The notes: generated by a model from the letters alone, not told the origin. DNA of 57,454 bases from Verrucomicrobiaceae bacterium (GCA_028293825.1 JAQGNY010000038.1:1-57454), one strand, 5' to 3'. Counted from the first letter of the stretch, positions 1-9,060 are shown. Numbers and translations: made by a program.

Positions 1-178
1 TTTAAACGCGGCAAAATGTACCGGCATTTATTGGCGAAAGCAGTTAGCTAGCAGCGGTTAATTTGCGAATCAGTTTGTGCGACGAAGATAATTCATCACT
101 GCCGAAATTGACAAACACGACTCGAAGCGCCAGCTTAGCCAACAACGTTATCTGCGCGATACCAACTGGAGAACAGCA

Positions 179-412
179 ATGGAACAGAGCCACCATATCT
201 TCAGCGACTTGTTCGCTCAATTAGGTTTGCCGAACAGTGACGACGCCATTCGCCAATTTTGCGCGGAGCATTCGCTCGACGACCATATTCGTCTGCCCGA
301 TGCCGAATTCTGGACACCGGCGCAGGCGCAATTTTTGCGCGATTCGTGGAGGCAGGATGCCGATTGGGCGGAGGTGATCGACCAATTGAACGCGAGCCTG
401 CATCGCACATGA
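179..412 (+). CDS. DUF2789 family small protein
   Basis: A 77-residue soluble protein that matches my memory of the DUF2789 family over its whole length. The N-terminal SHHIFSDLFAQLGLP stretch, the central AEFWTPAQAQFLRD and the C-terminal DADWAEVIDQLNA are the recognisable blocks. The function of the family is unknown. A GGAG ribosome site sits eight bases before the ATG. Its stop codon overlaps the ATG of the next gene (ATGA), so the two are probably translated together. The 178 bases upstream, at the window edge, contain nothing else I can support. Confidence 0.85.
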   Translation: MEQSHHIFSDLFAQLGLPNSDDAIRQFCAEHSLDDHIRLPDAEFWTPAQAQFLRDSWRQDADWAEVIDQLNASLHRT

Positions 413-1221
413 AATTTTTTGCACAAATTATTTTGCTCGGATTGCTGCTGATCAATACCGCAGTTGCGCAAGAACGCCATCTGCGCAATTACACCATGCT
501 ACACGCGCTGCCCGAACAAGTACTGCCAACAATAAACGCACAGTTGTCGGCGGGCAGCAGTGTGCAGCCATTTCGGCAGCAATTAATTTTAAATGTTACC
601 GACAGCGAATTTCGCGCAATCACTTCGCTGCTACAACAAATTGATACCGCCCCGCGCTCGCTATTAATCAGCGTGCGTAAACAAGGTCAGCAATTTCAGA
701 AAAATGAAAATTACGGTGTCGATGGCCGTATCGGCAACGGCGCTGTGCAAATACAAAATGGTGAAAACAACCAAAGCGGCGACGATCGTCAGCGCCGCAC
801 CGAAACACGCGTCACTATTAATCAAGGCAATATGCGCAGCAGTAGCGACGGTTCACAGCAAGTGCGCGCAGTCGAAGGCATGTCGGCATTTATCAGCGCT
901 GGCAATGCGATTCCGGTGCGCAGCGGCCCGTACGGCCAACAACAATTAACCGATGTCGACAGCGGATTTTTCGCGAACGCACGCATTGTCGGCGCTGAAG
1001 TGATTGTCGATATCGATCAGCACGACGATCGCGTTCAGCAGCGCAGTATCACAACGCAAAGTTTGCAGACACAGGTGCGCGGTCGCATTGGCGAATGGAT
1101 TTCACTGGGTGGGATTAGCGATCAGCGCGGCGGCAGCGATAGCAGTTACACCAGTTCGCGCAGCGGTAGTTCATCGGCGCTCGCCGATATCGCCATTAAA
1201 GTCGATGTAATAAACAATTAA
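409..1221 (+). CDS. Exported secretin-like N-domain protein
   Basis: The start was set at the ATG at 409 because it yields a classic signal peptide (MKFFAQIILLGLLLINTAVAQ region, cleavage near residue 20) and overlaps the preceding stop as ATGA. The mature protein of about 250 residues begins with a segment (residues 25-90) that looks like a secretin short N-domain: alternating hydrophobic strands and a helix ending in LLQQIDTAPRSLLISV. The rest is Gln/Arg/Ser/Gly-rich with beta-strand character (GMSAFISAGNAIPV, ARIVGAEVIVDID). The latter half resembles the start of a secretin barrel domain, but the protein is far shorter than true secretins (500+ residues) and no secretion operon is nearby. 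It is likely a periplasmic or outer-membrane protein. Role unknown. Confidence 0.7.
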   Translation: MKFFAQIILLGLLLINTAVAQERHLRNYTMLHALPEQVLPTINAQLSAGSSVQPFRQQLILNVTDSEFRAITSLLQQIDTAPRSLLISVRKQGQQFQKNENYGVDGRIGNGAVQIQNGENNQSGDDRQRRTETRVTINQGNMRSSSDGSQQVRAVEGMSAFISAGNAIPVRSGPYGQQQLTDVDSGFFANARIVGAEVIVDIDQHDDRVQQRSITTQSLQTQVRGRIGEWISLGGISDQRGGSDSSYTSSRSGSSSALADIAIKVDVINN

Positions 1222-1245
1222 AAAACTCGAAATTAATTTCGCGCT

Positions 1246-1926
1246 TTATCGTTTTAGTTTCTCTTCGAGTTGCGCCAATAACGCGTGCAGAAATCGCACA
1301 TCGTCGCGCGCGAAAGTGGCGCAGCGCTCATCGGCCCAGCGCGCTAATTTACTGTCGGCAGTAATATCCAGATTTTGCATTAATTGCGCGATGCGAATTT
1401 TCACTGCGCGCCATTCGCCGACCTCAGCATCGAGCGGCGCTTCCGTTTCAAAATGCGCCAGCTCGTACGCGTACAGCATTACTGCTTGCGCGAGATTTAG
1501 CGACGGATAATCAGTCGCCAGCGGAATGCAACTGAGCGCATCGCACAGTGCCAATTCGGCATTGCTCAAACCCGATTCTTCGCAACCGAACACAATGCCG
1601 ACGCGCGCCAATTGTTGTTGCTTGCTTGCGATGGTTTCGCGCAGTTGCGACGGCGTCAATTGATAACGGCGATTGTGTCGATCTTTCGCGGAAGTGCCGA
1701 CACTGAAATCGATATCGATTAACGCGCTGGCTAAATCGGGAAAGGTTTGCGCGTTTTCCAAAATCTCATTCGATGCATGCGCCAGAATGCGCGCCGGCTT
1801 TTCGCGATGCACGTCGCTGCCGACAATACGCAGCTTTTGAAAACCCATCGTCTTCAATGCGCGCGCCGCCGCGCCGACATTTTCCGGAACTGCCGGGCGC
1901 ACTAAAATAAAAATTATTTCGCTCAT
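1246..1926 (-). CDS. lasT: SpoU/TrmH-family RNA 2'-O-methyltransferase (LasT/TrmJ-like)
   Basis: A 226-residue member of the knotted SPOUT methyltransferases that transfer a methyl group from SAM to the 2'-OH of tRNA or rRNA ribose. The sequence shows the N-terminal substrate face (ILVRPAVPENVGAAARALKT), the central VFGCEESGLSNAEL motif and the C-terminal knot motif IPLATDYPSLNLAQAVMLY, which binds SAM. Length and sequence resemble E. coli YjtD (LasT) more than TrmJ, so the exact RNA target is uncertain. It is the last gene of a minus-strand run pip-dtd-lasT. The gap to dtd is 69 bp. Confidence 0.85.
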   Translation of the reverse strand: MSEIIFILVRPAVPENVGAAARALKTMGFQKLRIVGSDVHREKPARILAHASNEILENAQTFPDLASALIDIDFSVGTSAKDRHNRRYQLTPSQLRETIASKQQQLARVGIVFGCEESGLSNAELALCDALSCIPLATDYPSLNLAQAVMLYAYELAHFETEAPLDAEVGEWRAVKIRIAQLMQNLDITADSKLARWADERCATFARDDVRFLHALLAQLEEKLKR

Positions 1927-1995
1927 GGAGTAAAAAATATCGTATGGGTGGCGATGGATTTTTTGTTGGTGGGTTTTGAACTAAACGAAACGGTT

Positions 1996-2433
1996 TTAGG
2001 TTTCCAACAAAAACGTAACCGGACCGTCGTTAATTAAATGTACCTGCATATTGGCGCCGAAGCGTCCGCACGCGAGCGGTTGATGGCGCTGCGCCAACTC
2101 CGCCAAAAACCATTCGTACAAACGCCGCGCTTCATCGGGCGCAGCGGCACTGGAAAAACTCGGCCGCAAGCCTTTGCTGGTGTCCGCTGCAAGCGTGAAT
2201 TGTGAAACGATCAACAAGCCGCCGCCGGCTTCGGCCACATTGCGATTCATGCGCTGCTGCTCATCGGGGAAAATCCGATACGCCAATAATTTTTCCAGCA
2301 GCTTGATCGCGTTGGTTTCGCCATCGTGCTTTTCGACGCCGAGCAATACCAGCAGACCTTTGTCGATGCGACCAATGATTTCGTCGTCGACACTGACGTG
2401 CGCCGAGGTCACGCGTTGCAGCAAAGCCTTCAC
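1996..2433 (-). CDS. dtd: D-aminoacyl-tRNA deacylase
   Basis: A 145-residue Dtd, full length for the family. It hydrolyses D-amino acids (and glycine mischarged on tRNA-Ala) from tRNA in the cytoplasm. The two signatures of the active site are present: SQFTLAADTSKGLRPSF near residues 77-93 and the C-terminal NDGPVTF, which carries the Gly-cisPro element of the chiral selection pocket. The start codon is GTG, three bases after the pip stop, which implies translational coupling. The pip-dtd pairing is also found in Pseudomonas. Confidence 0.95.
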   Translation of the reverse strand: MKALLQRVTSAHVSVDDEIIGRIDKGLLVLLGVEKHDGETNAIKLLEKLLAYRIFPDEQQRMNRNVAEAGGGLLIVSQFTLAADTSKGLRPSFSSAAAPDEARRLYEWFLAELAQRHQPLACGRFGANMQVHLINDGPVTFLLET

Positions 2434-2436
2434 GAT

Positions 2437-3396
2437 TTACTCGTCGGCTTTCAACTCGCGCGCAAACCGATTGGTAGCGCGAATTAACGCATCGGTGATA
2501 CTCGGCTCCATCGCGGAGTGGCCGGCGTCGCGAATAATTTGCAGATCGCTCTCGGGCCACGCCTCGTGCAGCGCAAAGGCATTATCGAACGGACACACCA
2601 TGTCGTAGCGGCCATGAATGATGACGCCGGGAATGCCTTTCAGTTTTTGCGCGTCTTCGATGATTTGATTCGGCCGCATAAATGCATCGTTGACGAAATA
2701 ATGCGTTTCGATGCGCGCCAGCGCGAGCGCCATGCGCGGATCGGTGAAGTGATCGTAAAGCTGCTGATCGGGTTTCAGCGTCGAGCACTGCGCTTCCCAA
2801 CCGCTCCATGCTTTCGCCGCGCCCATGCGCGCCAGCTCGTTGGAGCCGGTCAGCAATTTGTAATAGGCGCGCATCATGTCGCCGCGTTCGGCAGGAGGAA
2901 TCGGCGCCAAAAATTGCTGCCAATAATCAGGGAACACGTGGCCGGCGCCGTCCTGGTAAAACCAAAGCAGATCCTGTTTGCGACACAGGAAAATACCGCG
3001 CAACACCAAGCCCAATACGCGCTCGGGGTAGCGCTCGGCGTAAATCAAACTCAGCGTCGAGCCCCACGAACCGCCGAACAGCAGCCATTTTTCGATGCCG
3101 AGTTTTTTGCGCAGCGTTTCGATATCGTCGACCAACGCGTCGGTGTTGTTGTCGGTCAATTCCGCGTGCGGTGTCGAACGCCCGCAGCCGCGCTGATCGA
3201 ACAGCACGATGCGGTATTGCAGCGGATCAAAGAAGCAGCGGTGTTTCGGCGTGCAGCCGGCACCGGGACCGCCGTGCACGAACAACACCGGAATGCCTTC
3301 CGGCGTGCCGCACTCCTCGACATACAGACTGTGTGGCGGCGCCACTTTGAGCTGGTGTTGAGCGTAGGGTTTGATATCGGGAAACAGTGTCGGCAT
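2437..3396 (-). CDS. pip: Proline iminopeptidase
   Basis: A 319-residue alpha/beta-hydrolase of peptidase family S33 that removes N-terminal proline from peptides. The ATG at 3396 (MPTLFPDIKPY) was preferred over an upstream in-frame start because known enzymes are 313-323 residues. Visible motifs are the oxyanion loop FVHGGPGAGC, the nucleophile elbow GGSWGSTL (Ser), the aspartate in IHGRYDMVCP and the catalytic histidine in DAGHSA. Cytoplasmic. It is followed almost directly by dtd. The 147 bp between it and the upstream ATPase gene show no clear terminator. Confidence 0.93.
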   Translation of the reverse strand: MPTLFPDIKPYAQHQLKVAPPHSLYVEECGTPEGIPVLFVHGGPGAGCTPKHRCFFDPLQYRIVLFDQRGCGRSTPHAELTDNNTDALVDDIETLRKKLGIEKWLLFGGSWGSTLSLIYAERYPERVLGLVLRGIFLCRKQDLLWFYQDGAGHVFPDYWQQFLAPIPPAERGDMMRAYYKLLTGSNELARMGAAKAWSGWEAQCSTLKPDQQLYDHFTDPRMALALARIETHYFVNDAFMRPNQIIEDAQKLKGIPGVIIHGRYDMVCPFDNAFALHEAWPESDLQIIRDAGHSAMEPSITDALIRATNRFARELKADE

Positions 3397-3543
3397 TACG
3401 TAATCCGAGGATGAATTAGGCGCAACGGTTGCTGACTTCCCAATCCGTGTTGTCGCGCCAGACCAAGACGGGCCCATGCCCGCGCAAGGCTTGTAGTATG
3501 CAGGTAGACCACGGCCAGCGCGAGCGCCGCCTTAGACTGAGGT

Positions 3544-5328
3544 TCAGGCTTTGTGCTGCGCTGGCGGCGCGACGCGCATGACTTCCTCGATAGTGGTATC
3601 GCCGGCCGCGACTTTGTGCGCGCCGGATAAACGTAACGTATGCATGCCCTCCTTCATCGCTTGGCGGCGAATCGAATCGAGGCCGGCGGTTTCGCTCACC
3701 AATTCCTGTACCGATTCGGTCATCAATAGAATTTCGTAAATGCCCTGGCGGCCGTAATAGCCGGTGTTACGGCATTCGAGGCAGCCCTTCGGCTTGTAGC
3801 CGGTTTTCGGCAGCACCGATTTCCACGGCGACACCAACTGCTGCCACGCGGCCGCGTCGAGCTGCGCCGGCTCCTTGCAATGCGGGCACAGCGTGCGCAC
3901 CAGCCGCTGCGCCATCACGCCCAGCACCGTCGCCTTCAATAAATAAGAAGGCACGCCAAGTTCGAGCAAGCGCGTGATCGCGCTCGGCGCGTCGTTGGTG
4001 TGGAGTGTCGAGAGAACCAAGTGGCCGGTCAGCGCGGCCTGAATCGCCATTTCGGCGGTTTCCAGATCGCGGATCTCGCCGATCATGATGATGTCCGGGT
4101 CTTGGCGCAGCAGCGAGCGCACGCCGCTGGCGAAATCCAGATCGATGTTGTGCTGCACCTGCATCTGGTTGAACGTGTCCTCTACCATTTCGATCGGGTC
4201 TTCGATGGTGCAGACATTCACTTCGCTGGTCGCCAGCTGTTTCAGGCTCGAATACAGCGTGGTGGTTTTGCCCGAGCCAGTCGGTCCGGTCACCAATACG
4301 ATGCCGTGTGGCTTGTTGATCATGCCCTGCCAGCGCTCGTAGTCGTCGTTCTCCAGACCGAGCTCCTTGAACGTGCGCAGCAACACGTCGGGATCGAAAA
4401 TCCGCATCACCATCTTTTCGCCGAACGCGGTCGGCAGCGTCGACAAACGCAATTCGATTTCAGCGCCGACCGAACTCACCGTTTTCAAGCGACCATCCTG
4501 CGGCCGGCGTTTTTCGGCGACATTCATGCGGCCGAGAATCTTGATCCGCGCGATCACCGCCATACCGACCTGGAATGGCAATTCGTACACGTTGTAGAGC
4601 ACGCCGTCGATGCGAAAGCGCACGTGCGCAACTTCGCGGCGCGGCTCAATATGAATGTCGCTGGCGCGCTGGTCGAATGCGTACTGCAACAGCCAATCGA
4701 CGATATTGACGATGTGCGAGTCGTTGGCGTCCGGGTCTTTCAGATTGCCAAGTTCGAGCAACTGCTCGAAGTTAGTGACGGCGCTGACTTTGCTGTCGCC
4801 GGTGGTGGCTTTGCGCACCGAGCGCGCCAGCGCGTAGAACTCGACGGTGTAGCGGTCCAGATCGGAGGATTTAGCCAGCACCCTTCGAATCGGCCGGCGC
4901 AGCGCGTGCTCCAAATTCATTTCCCAATGCGAAATGAACGGCTCGGCACTGGCGATGGTGACGCGCTCCGGCGACACATCGACCGCCAGAATGCGGTGCC
5001 GCTGTGCGAATTGAAACGACATCACATCGGTGATCGCGGTGACATTGATTTTGAGCGGATCGATATGAAAGTACGGTTGCTTGACCCGATTGCCGAGCCA
5101 GTTCAGCAGCGTTTCGGGCGTGAAGTACTTGCCGGGATTGGCTAAATCCTGCGATTTTTGCGCGGCGATCCACTCGGTCGGATGCAGCTTCGCCTCTTCG
5201 CCAAAGCGCGGCACGCGCAGAATGCGTTCGGCATCGTCGCCGCTGATACGGCCTTCGCGCAGCAATTCTTCCAGCAGCCAGCGACTGTCTAACGCGCGCT
5301 CGGCCGGCAGGGCACTGAGTTGAACCAT
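3544..5328 (-). CDS. Orphan GspE/PilB-family secretion ATPase
   Basis: A 594-residue traffic ATPase. After an N-terminal MshEN-like region (about 1-170) comes the GspE core: SDIHIEP, Walker A GPTGSGKTTTLYSSL near residue 345, the Walker B region DPDIIMIGEIRD and the His box GHLVLSTLHTND. The C-terminal metal-binding cysteines CPHC and CLEC also fit the family. Such enzymes power type II secretion or type IV pilus assembly at the inner membrane. No pil or gsp genes lie nearby, so this is an orphan. From memory, an orphan ATPase also occurs near argE/argA in Pseudomonas. It is divergent from argE, with 164 bp between the starts. Confidence 0.88.
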   Translation of the reverse strand: MVQLSALPAERALDSRWLLEELLREGRISGDDAERILRVPRFGEEAKLHPTEWIAAQKSQDLANPGKYFTPETLLNWLGNRVKQPYFHIDPLKINVTAITDVMSFQFAQRHRILAVDVSPERVTIASAEPFISHWEMNLEHALRRPIRRVLAKSSDLDRYTVEFYALARSVRKATTGDSKVSAVTNFEQLLELGNLKDPDANDSHIVNIVDWLLQYAFDQRASDIHIEPRREVAHVRFRIDGVLYNVYELPFQVGMAVIARIKILGRMNVAEKRRPQDGRLKTVSSVGAEIELRLSTLPTAFGEKMVMRIFDPDVLLRTFKELGLENDDYERWQGMINKPHGIVLVTGPTGSGKTTTLYSSLKQLATSEVNVCTIEDPIEMVEDTFNQMQVQHNIDLDFASGVRSLLRQDPDIIMIGEIRDLETAEMAIQAALTGHLVLSTLHTNDAPSAITRLLELGVPSYLLKATVLGVMAQRLVRTLCPHCKEPAQLDAAAWQQLVSPWKSVLPKTGYKPKGCLECRNTGYYGRQGIYEILLMTESVQELVSETAGLDSIRRQAMKEGMHTLRLSGAHKVAAGDTTIEEVMRVAPPAQHKA

Positions 5329-5492
5329 AAGGAATACTCAAGCAACAGAGAAAACACCGGGCAATTATGGTTGCCGCAGCGAGGTCTAGCCAGCGCAGGC
5401 CTGCGATTGTTCGCAATCGCGTTTATTGACGGTCCACGATTGCGCGCGCGGTGGTTACAATGTTCGCCCAGCCCGGTTTAAGGACCAACGCC

Positions 5493-6644
5493 ATGACTGC
5501 CAAATTGCCCGATATGTTCGGCATGCTGCAAGCGTTGGTCGGCACGCCCTCGGTCAGCTGCAGCTCGCCCAATCTCGATATGAGCAATCGGCCGGTTATC
5601 GATTTGCTGGCGCAGTGGCTCGAAACCTTGGGCTTCGCGGTGCAAATTCAGCCGCTCATATCGCAACCGCACAAAGCCAATTTAATCGCAACGCTCGGCA
5701 GCGGCCCGGGCGGTTTGGTGCTCGCCGGCCACACCGACACGGTGCCGTACAACGCCGAAAAATGGGCGAGCGATCCGTTCACGCTGAGCGAGCGCGACAA
5801 CCGCTGGTACGGCCTCGGCGCTACCGACATGAAGGGTTTTTTTCCCGTCGCGATTGAAGCGGCAAAAGCCTTTCTCGACCAGCCGCTGCAACAGCCTTTG
5901 ATTATTCTCGCCACCGCCGACGAGGAAACCTCGATGGATGGCGCGCGCGAGCTGGTCGCGCAAGGTTTGCCGAAGGCGCGCTTCGCGGTGATCGGCGAAC
6001 CGACCGACTTGCGCCCGGCGCGGCTGCACAAAGGCATGATGATGGAGGCGATCACCATCAACGGGCAGAGCGGCCACAGCTCCGACCCGAGCCTCGGCAA
6101 CAATGCGCTCGAAGCGATGCAGGAAGTGATGGGCGATCTGCTGCAATTTCGCGCCGAACTGCAGGCGCGCTATCGCAACCCGGCGTTCGATGTACAGGTG
6201 CCGACGCTGAATCTCGGCTGCATTCACGGCGGCGATAATCCAAACCGCATCTGCGGCGACTGCGAACTGCATTTCGACCTGCGCCCGCTGCCGGGCATGA
6301 ATATCGACGAGCTGCGCCACGCGCTGACGCTGCGACTGCAACCGCTGGCGGAAAAACGCAAAATCTCGATCCATTTGCGCTCGCTGTTTCCCGGCATTCA
6401 AGCCTTCGAACAACCGGCCGATTCGCCGCTGATTCGCGCCGTCGAGCAGCTCACAGGCTACAGCGCTAATGCGCTGAGCTTCGCCACCGAGGCGCCGTTT
6501 ATGCGCGAGCTGGGCATGGATACCGTGGTGTTCGGCCCGGGCAGCATTCGTCAGGCGCATCAACCGGACGAATATATCGACACCAAACAACTGCAGCCGG
6601 CAGTCGATGCGATCAAGGCGCTAATTCGCAAATTCTGTCTGTAG
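5493..6644 (+). CDS. argE: Acetylornithine deacetylase
   Basis: A 383-residue M20-family zinc hydrolase, the same length as E. coli ArgE. It converts N-acetylornithine to ornithine plus acetate in the linear arginine pathway. Motifs are LAGHTDTVPY (metal His and catalytic Asp), GLGATDMKGFF (bridging Asp) and TADEETSMDGA (general-base Glu and metal Glu). The ATG at 5493 was chosen because an AAGGA ribosome site lies about ten bases upstream and the N terminus then matches the family. argA follows 309 bp downstream. Confidence 0.94.
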   Translation: MTAKLPDMFGMLQALVGTPSVSCSSPNLDMSNRPVIDLLAQWLETLGFAVQIQPLISQPHKANLIATLGSGPGGLVLAGHTDTVPYNAEKWASDPFTLSERDNRWYGLGATDMKGFFPVAIEAAKAFLDQPLQQPLIILATADEETSMDGARELVAQGLPKARFAVIGEPTDLRPARLHKGMMMEAITINGQSGHSSDPSLGNNALEAMQEVMGDLLQFRAELQARYRNPAFDVQVPTLNLGCIHGGDNPNRICGDCELHFDLRPLPGMNIDELRHALTLRLQPLAEKRKISIHLRSLFPGIQAFEQPADSPLIRAVEQLTGYSANALSFATEAPFMRELGMDTVVFGPGSIRQAHQPDEYIDTKQLQPAVDAIKALIRKFCL

Positions 6645-6652
6645 TTATGACT

Positions 6653-6763
6653 GAAGTAACGACTGATCTGCGTGATGCGCGAATTATTGAAAATCGATAC
6701 GTAGAAATTGGCTGCCGCTTCGGCCTGATCATCAAACCAAAGACAGGCGCTGACTATTTGCAT
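6653..6763 (-). pseudogene. 5' remnant of a VOC/PhnB-like gene
   Basis: About 37 codons, read on the minus strand, match the N terminus of the VOC-superfamily proteins once annotated as 3-demethylubiquinone methyltransferase-like: MQIVSACLWFDDQAEAAANF, followed by YVSIFNNSRITQISRY. An AGGAGA ribosome site stands six bases before the ATG, so the 5' end is intact. The similarity stops about eight bases from the argE stop codon. The frame then runs antisense into argE for about 30 meaningless codons. The remaining ~75% of the gene is missing. It fills part of the 309-bp argE-argA gap, where nothing else is evident. Confidence 0.7.
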
Positions 6764-6953
6764 GACGCTCTCCTGCCGTCACGTTTTCATCAACCAGTGG
6801 GAATGCGTAATTAGTCGTGTAGCGCTCGATGAAATCGACAACGTTGCAGCGATCCGCACGCTGCGCCGAACTGTTTATTCCGCGGCGAAACGCTATTATT
6901 CCCCCATCGGTTATTTCTAACCAAAGATGCGCACCTGACCTACGGATCACGCA

Positions 6954-8264
6954 GTGGAAAACGCCAGCAAAGATTACGTCAAATGGTTCCGCAACTCGGC
7001 GCCCTACATCAACACGCACAGAGGCAAAACCTTTGTGCTGATGTTTGCCGGCGACGCCGTCGAGGACCCGAATTTTCGCAATATCATTCACGATATCGCG
7101 CTGCTGAACAGCCTCGGTGTGCGCCTGGTAATCGTGCACGGCGCTCGTCCGCAAATTGAAAGCCGCTGCAAATTGCGCGGTATCACGCCGCGCTTTCACA
7201 ACGACATGCGCATCACCGACGCCGACACGCTTGAGTGCGTCAAAGATGCCGCCGGCAGTTTGCGCACGCATATCGAAGCGCTGCTGACCACGGGCCTCGC
7301 CAACTCGCCAATGTATGGCGCGCAAATTCGCGTGTGCTCGGGCAATTTCGTCATCGCTAAACCGCTCGGCATTCACGACGGCGTCGATTTCTGCAACACC
7401 GGCGAAGTGCGTCGCGTCGATACCGAAGCCATCAATCGTTTGCTGCAGGCCGGCGCCATCGTGTTGTTGTCCGCGATCGGTTATTCGCCAACCGGCGAAG
7501 TCTTCAATTTGTCGTATGAAGATGTGGCGACGCAAACCGCCGTGTCGCTGCACGCCGATAAATTAATAGCGCTCGGGCATCAGGTCGGTTTACTCGACGA
7601 CAACGGCGATTTGATTCGCTTCGCCGAATTGAAAACCGTCAAACAAAAATTCACGACGTGTGACGATCAATATTTACTCGGCGTGATGCAAGCGCTGGTG
7701 CAGAGTTGCGAACACGGCGTCAAACGCAGCCATTTAATCAGCTACGTCGAAGACGGTGCGCTGCTACAGGAATTATTCACCCGCGACGGCGCCGGTACAT
7801 TAATTACCGAGGATCAGTACGAGCAAATTCGCACCGCGCAAATCAGCGACGTCGGCGGCATTCTTGAAATTATTCAGCCGCTCGAAGCCGAAGGAAAATT
7901 AGTAAAACGCTCGCGCGAAATGCTCGAGCAGGAAATCAATCATTTCACCGTGATCGACCGCGACGGCATGATCATCGCGTGCGCCGCACTTTACCCGTAT
8001 CCCGAAAACGGCAGCGGCGAAATCGCCTGCGTTGCCACGCACAACGACTATCGCGGTGCGGATCGCGGTGAACGTTTGCTGGCGGCACTGGAAACGAATG
8101 CGGCGGCGCTCGGTCTCAATAAAGTATTTATCCTGACCACGCGCACCGCGCACTGGTTTCAGGAGCAGGGTTTTCTGCCCGCAACACCGGAAGATCTACC
8201 ACCAAAAAAACAAGCGCTGTATAACTATCAACGCAACTCGAAGGTTTTTTTGAAGCAGATTTAA
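6954..8264 (+). CDS. argA: N-acetylglutamate synthase
   Basis: A 436-residue two-domain enzyme catalysing the first step of arginine synthesis (glutamate + acetyl-CoA). The amino-acid-kinase-like domain (about 20-280) contains LVIVHGARPQIE and the GAIVLLSAIGYSPTGEVFNL strand. The GNAT acetyltransferase domain (about 290-436) contains IACAALYPYPE and a CoA-binding stretch read here as YRGADRGERLL. The start is GTG, placed by family alignment (ENASKDYVKWFRNSAPYI). In this class of enzyme arginine inhibits by binding the kinase-like domain (family knowledge). Confidence 0.95.
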   Translation: MENASKDYVKWFRNSAPYINTHRGKTFVLMFAGDAVEDPNFRNIIHDIALLNSLGVRLVIVHGARPQIESRCKLRGITPRFHNDMRITDADTLECVKDAAGSLRTHIEALLTTGLANSPMYGAQIRVCSGNFVIAKPLGIHDGVDFCNTGEVRRVDTEAINRLLQAGAIVLLSAIGYSPTGEVFNLSYEDVATQTAVSLHADKLIALGHQVGLLDDNGDLIRFAELKTVKQKFTTCDDQYLLGVMQALVQSCEHGVKRSHLISYVEDGALLQELFTRDGAGTLITEDQYEQIRTAQISDVGGILEIIQPLEAEGKLVKRSREMLEQEINHFTVIDRDGMIIACAALYPYPENGSGEIACVATHNDYRGADRGERLLAALETNAAALGLNKVFILTTRTAHWFQEQGFLPATPEDLPPKKQALYNYQRNSKVFLKQI

Positions 8265-8298
8265 TCGTTTTTCCAATCCACATCGAAGGAGCAATACC

Positions 8299-8406
8299 AT
8301 GAGTAAAGGTATGGACAAGAAAAAAGAAGTTAAAAAGAAATCGGACAAAACCATGAAAGAAAAACGTGCGGAGAAGAAAGTTAAACAAACCACTCGCAAC
8401 GCATAA
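8299..8406 (+). CDS. Lysine-rich 35-residue protein
   Basis: A short gene with an AAGGA ribosome site eight bases upstream, starting 34 bp after argA. The product MSKGMDKKKEVKKKSDKTMK... is 35 residues, about 40% Lys, and ends RNA. Tiny MSKG-start Lys-rich proteins of this form recur as conserved hypotheticals in gammaproteobacteria (memory, not checked). A very basic peptide of this kind could bind nucleic acid or ribosomes, but nothing here proves it. It may be co-transcribed with argA. Confidence 0.6.
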   Translation: MSKGMDKKKEVKKKSDKTMKEKRAEKKVKQTTRNA

Positions 8407-8504
8407 CACGACAACAATTTCAGTAAAGAAGAATCAGCAAAGTAGTATCAGTAACAATCTATTTATTAGCGCTCAATGTCAGTATCAGTATTTCCATAAT
8501 AATG

Positions 8505-8523
8505 CCGGCACCACAGGTGCCGG
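8505..8523. repeat. 8-bp inverted repeat before the DUF1993 gene
   Basis: CCGGCACC and GGTGCCGG flank a three-base loop (ACA). The structure lies 25 bp upstream of the DUF1993 start codon and has no T-tract, so an operator or a leader hairpin is more likely than a terminator. Confidence 0.4.
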
Positions 8524-8547
8524 TAACTTCCCCACCGGAGTATCACC

Positions 8548-9060
8548 ATGTCTATTTCAATGTACGAATTAACCGTTCCTGTATTCACGCACAACCTGAC
8601 CAATTTAATTGCCATTCTGGAAAAAGGTGCAGCCTTTTCCGAAGCGAAAAACATCGATCCAAGCGTTTTACCAAACAGCCGTCTCGCACCGGATATGCAC
8701 CCGCTCAAAAAACAAGTTCAAATTACCTCCGACAATGTGAAAGGCGCACTGGCTCGACTCGCCGGCGTTGAGCTCCCGTCCTGGGAGGACAATGAAAATA
8801 CGTTCGCCGAATTAATTGCTCGCGTACAGAAAACCATCGATTACACAAAGACGTTTAAAGCGGCGCAAATCGACGGCTCCGAAAATAAAGCCATCGAATT
8901 GAAACTCGGCCCAAGCTTCGAAATGAACTTCGAAGGCATGGGTTTTCTGCAATTGATGGTGTTGCCGAATTTCTACTTCCACCTGTCGACCACCTACGAC
9001 ATTCTGCGTCACAACGGCGTCGACCTCGGCAAACGCGATCTGCTCGGCAAGATTCAGTAA
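8548..9060 (+). CDS. DUF1993 family protein
   Basis: A 170-residue cytoplasmic protein that I recognise as DUF1993, related to the DinB four-helix fold. The start MSISMYELTVPVFTHNL, the SRLAPDMHPL segment (residues 44-53) and the C-terminal PNFYFHLSTTYDILRHNGVD are the family blocks. Members are of unknown function, though the DinB-like fold often binds metal; the His at 52 and the His residues near 150-160 are candidate ligands. A GGAG site lies upstream of the ATG and a hairpin terminator follows at 9119. Confidence 0.85.
   Translation: MSISMYELTVPVFTHNLTNLIAILEKGAAFSEAKNIDPSVLPNSRLAPDMHPLKKQVQITSDNVKGALARLAGVELPSWEDNENTFAELIARVQKTIDYTKTFKAAQIDGSENKAIELKLGPSFEMNFEGMGFLQLMVLPNFYFHLSTTYDILRHNGVDLGKRDLLGKIQ

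Noticed and set aside
2518-3414. 298-codon plus-strand ORF opposite pip
   Set aside because: Antisense shadow of a clear pip gene; no family similarity.
4000-5145. 381-codon plus-strand ORF opposite the GspE-like gene
   Set aside because: Antisense shadow with His/Arg-rich translation typical of GC-biased complement frames.
6732-7553. 273-codon minus-strand ORF over the start of argA
   Set aside because: Mostly antisense to argA; the part upstream of the VOC remnant could not be matched to any family.
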